Assembly (NCBI GenBank): GCA_902775605.1
Contig: CACYNE010000036.1
Location: forward strand, 32,451 to 68,331
Length of the DNA: 35,881 nt
Source of the DNA: an uncultured Prevotellaceae bacterium
GTDB lineage: Bacteria > Bacteroidota > Bacteroidia > Bacteroidales > Bacteroidaceae
Direction of reading: 5' to 3'
Below, piece after piece: positions 33,945 through 35,881 of the stretch. A program made the position numbers and the translations under genes. Every line of letters starts with the position of its first letter. Position 1 is the first letter of the stretch. The notes beneath the pieces were generated by a model that was given only the letters and a program-made list of their open reading frames with translations, made no database searches and was not told the DNA's origin.

Positions 33945-34143
33945 GAATTGACATAAAGGATGAATATCCACTTTTAGATTCTTGTTCACCAAATTCGCCA
34001 AAATTAGAAATCAATCAAGAACTGAAGTTGGAGTTCGCGCCTAATGGCGTGGACTTTTGCTCGTTTAAGATTGATAGGCGTTTGGCGATGCCTGGTGAAC
34101 GTAGACGAAGTAAATTGTCCACGTTTTTTTTGCTAAAAATCTA
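33945..34143 (+). other. Possible coding remnant in a gene-free stretch
   Basis: The stretch 33890-34280 holds no intact gene. One frame is open from about 33945 to a stop near 34143. It encodes a normal-looking composition (LEINQELKLEFAPNGV, FKIDRRLAMPGERRRSK) but lacks a start codon near its beginning. It may be the tail of a degraded gene. I do not recognise it. Confidence 0.25.
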
Positions 34144-34280
34144 ATTACTCTACAAAAATAGAAGACATTACTATAATTTATAAAACTATTTTTAAGTTGG
34201 AGGTATTATATCAGAATAGCCTCAAAAAGTTTTGTCATATATAAAATGTATGTTTAAATATAACTATCAAAAACAAGTTT

Positions 34281-35675
34281 ATGAAACATTTGATGAATAA
34301 AAGTATTTGGATACTATTAATAATAGCTTCAATAATTGTGTCCTGTGAAAAAGATAACGAGAGTGCTTCAATCTATGAAAGAATGAGTTCAGATCCAAAT
34401 TTAAGTGAGTTCATGAATTTGTTAATTCACACAAAATATGATGCTGTTCTGAAAAATAATGAGCCAATAACGGTATTTGCTCCACAAAATGATAGTTGGG
34501 ATACCACCAATAAGGATAAATGGTCTGAATTATCTCGTCTAAATATTGTAAAACGACACATTGTGATGGGGTACTGCCCTATATCTTTACTTGAATCATG
34601 AAATGACTTTAAGAACCTTCTTGGAGAAAGTGTTTCATTAGAAGAAAAAGATGATTCCTTGTCAATCGTCTTTAAAAGGGAAGATAGTCATTATTCTAGT
34701 AAATATACAGCGCCTATAACAAAATCAGATATTCAGTGCTCCAACGGATATTTGAATTTAATAGGTAGGTCATTTCTTTCCATTAAGTCTCATTATACCG
34801 TTGTAATTGAAAACTTTTTGAAGGATAAAGCAAATTGGAACGATGTGTTAAATAGTATTTATGATTCGTTTTACTATTTTGTAGATCATCAACTTCAATT
34901 AGAGAATTTGAGATTAGGTAAACGTCAGATTTTGCCAAAGAATGAGATTTTGTCTGGAACTTATGTATCTGCATATGACCTTATTAACAAAACAAATATC
35001 ATACTTGCTAACGTTCAGACTATGCAAGCTGACAGTTCACTTACTCTAAATGATGTGGAATTGATTGTAGCACAAGCTCATTGTATTAGAGCTTTTACAT
35101 ATTATAATCTTGCGATGCTTTGGGGAAATGTTATAATTAAGAAAGAACCAGATGATGATGATGATGGAAATAGTTATAATTCCCTGCCACAAAGCCACCA
35201 GATAGATGTCTATAATTTTGCGTTGTCAGAAATCTGTGAGGCACTTGATAAATTACCTAAGACCTATAATAACCAATACAATGATAGTGTAAAGTTTACT
35301 AAAGATGCCGGGCTAATATTGAAAGCAGAAATTGAATTGACATTAGGCAAAAAAAAAGATGCACTTAACACGTTAAGCAGCGTGAAGAATAATCTGGAGT
35401 TTTGTTATGTCGAAAATCCAAATAAAAACAGATTGGCTATATATAACATCGAAAAAATCGCTCTTTACAAGAAAGAAGCTATTGACAATTATGACGACAT
35501 AGTTCAAGATTGGTTTGATCTGCAAGATTGTCGTTACGGATATTGGGCAACATTAAAAAGATTAGGTAAAGCTAGGGAAGTTACTGGATGTCTTGAATAT
35601 GAATTATTAATGCCCTTTCCTTCCGTTGAATTTAAGTTAAATCACCAACTACAACAAAATCCAGGTTATTATTAA
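34281..35675 (+). pseudogene. FAS1-SusD fusion lipoprotein interrupted by one TGA
   Basis: Codons 1-106 encode a lipoprotein signal (lipobox IIVSCEKD) and the start of a fasciclin (FAS1) domain (NNEPITVFAPQNDSW). A TGA at 34599-34601 stops it. The same frame stays open after it: NDFKNLLGESVSLEEKDD, a FAS1 strand, then NGYLNLI. It continues into a SusD-like region with TPR-type AHCIRAFTYYNLAMLWGNV and the typical SusD ending LMPFPSVEFKLNHQLQQNPGYY. TGG to TGA would explain the break. The joined length is 464 codons, with the SusD part shorter than usual (about 500). No SusC partner lies in the window. SusD proteins bind glycans at the cell surface. Confidence 0.75.
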
Positions 35676-35710
35676 TCGACAGAAAGAAATTGTCTTCAAA
35701 GTGTAAAAAA

Positions 35711-35759
35711 AGATCACAGGGTCGGTTCTAGAAGATCACAGGGTCGGTTCTAGTGATCA
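35711..35759. repeat. 22-bp tandem repeat with terminal dyad, before a transposase start
   Basis: AGATCACAGGGTCGGTTCTA occurs at 35711-35730 and 35733-35752, giving a 22-bp period. GATCAC (35734) pairs with GTGATC (35753-35758), so the second copy can fold into a hairpin. It could be a REP-like target of the gene that follows. Confidence 0.8.
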
Positions 35760-35799
35760 TTTATGAGAATAAAAATTTGGTAGTTTAAGAAGATGTTAG

Positions 35800-35807
35800 T
35801 ATCTTTG
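35800..35807 (+). promoter_or_regulatory. -7 promoter box (TATCTTTG) with TTTG at -33
   Basis: TATCTTTGCC with an upstream TTTG at 35776-35779 (20-base spacer) fits the full Bacteroidetes promoter pattern. It ends 31 bases before the ATG at 35839. Confidence 0.65.
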
Positions 35808-35838
35808 CCTTTTGTTAAGCAATTATGGTTGAAATAAT

Positions 35839-35881
35839 ATGTCCCGACAAATACGGAAGAAGAGTGGAACTGGCATCTATC
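35839..35881 (+). CDS. Start of a REP-associated (IS200-like) tyrosine transposase, cut by window end
   Basis: Only 14 codons are visible: MSRQIRKKSGTGIY. Proteins of the REP-associated Y1 transposase family commonly begin with a basic stretch and S-x-T-G-I-Y-H-V, so the match is suggestive but very short. An alternative frame from the ATG at 35825 (MVEIICPDKYGRRVELASI) is also open and cannot be excluded. Tandem palindromic repeats just upstream favour the transposase reading. Confidence 0.5.
   Translation, partial: MSRQIRKKSGTGIY

Overview
This window looks like a chromosomal segment of a Bacteroidales bacterium, most plausibly Prevotella/Segatella or a close relative. The evidence is a recurring Bacteroidetes-type -7 promoter box (TAnnTTTG, often TATCTTTGCA) a short distance before most start codons, few Shine-Dalgarno sequences, and family content typical of the phylum: DUF4468, DUF4384, BspA-type LRR_5, SusD, exported caspase-fold proteases, a DUF3737 protein and a sirtuin without the usual zinc cysteines. 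No rRNA, tRNA or CRISPR array was seen. All family names come from reading the translations by eye; no database search was run.

Positions 1-8.9 kb form an envelope block. It holds the 3' end of a lipid A type acyltransferase, a GT2 glycosyltransferase, two LTA-synthase-type membrane phosphotransferases, a YejM/PbgA-like membrane protein and a DegT/DnrJ sugar aminotransferase. A likely operon on the minus strand runs miaB, MsbA-like ABC exporter, LTA-synthase-like protein, DegT aminotransferase. Positions 12.1-23.5 kb are housekeeping: the anaerobic ribonucleotide reductase pair nrdD-nrdG, a TGS/uridine-kinase-like nucleoside kinase, a Na+/phosphate symporter with a PhoU tail, an OPT transporter, a MalY/PatB aminotransferase, a DUF3737 right-handed-repeat protein and a sirtuin.

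Positions 23.5-30.6 kb form an AT-richer accessory island of exported proteins. It has two secreted caspase-fold proteases, one carrying BspA-type leucine-rich repeats and following an outer-membrane beta-barrel gene. With them are a DUF4384 protein on the opposite strand, a small STAS-like DUF4325 protein, an RsiV-like secreted protein split by a frame change, and a DUF4468 protein. The two caspase units are preceded by near-identical promoter modules exactly 3,800 bp apart. This is the best candidate here for an undescribed co-regulated system.

Positions 30.7-35.9 kb are mobile or repeat-rich. They contain an IS3-family element with a slippery A7 run, a 98-bp/98-bp inverted repeat flanking an array of alternative hairpins, a diverged tandem duplication of about 158 bp carrying two promoter boxes, and a MNT-HEPN gene pair. 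Then come a FAS1-SusD fusion lipoprotein gene broken by one in-frame TGA, and a perfect-core 22-bp tandem repeat just before the start of what looks like a REP-associated (IS200-like) tyrosine transposase cut off by the window end.
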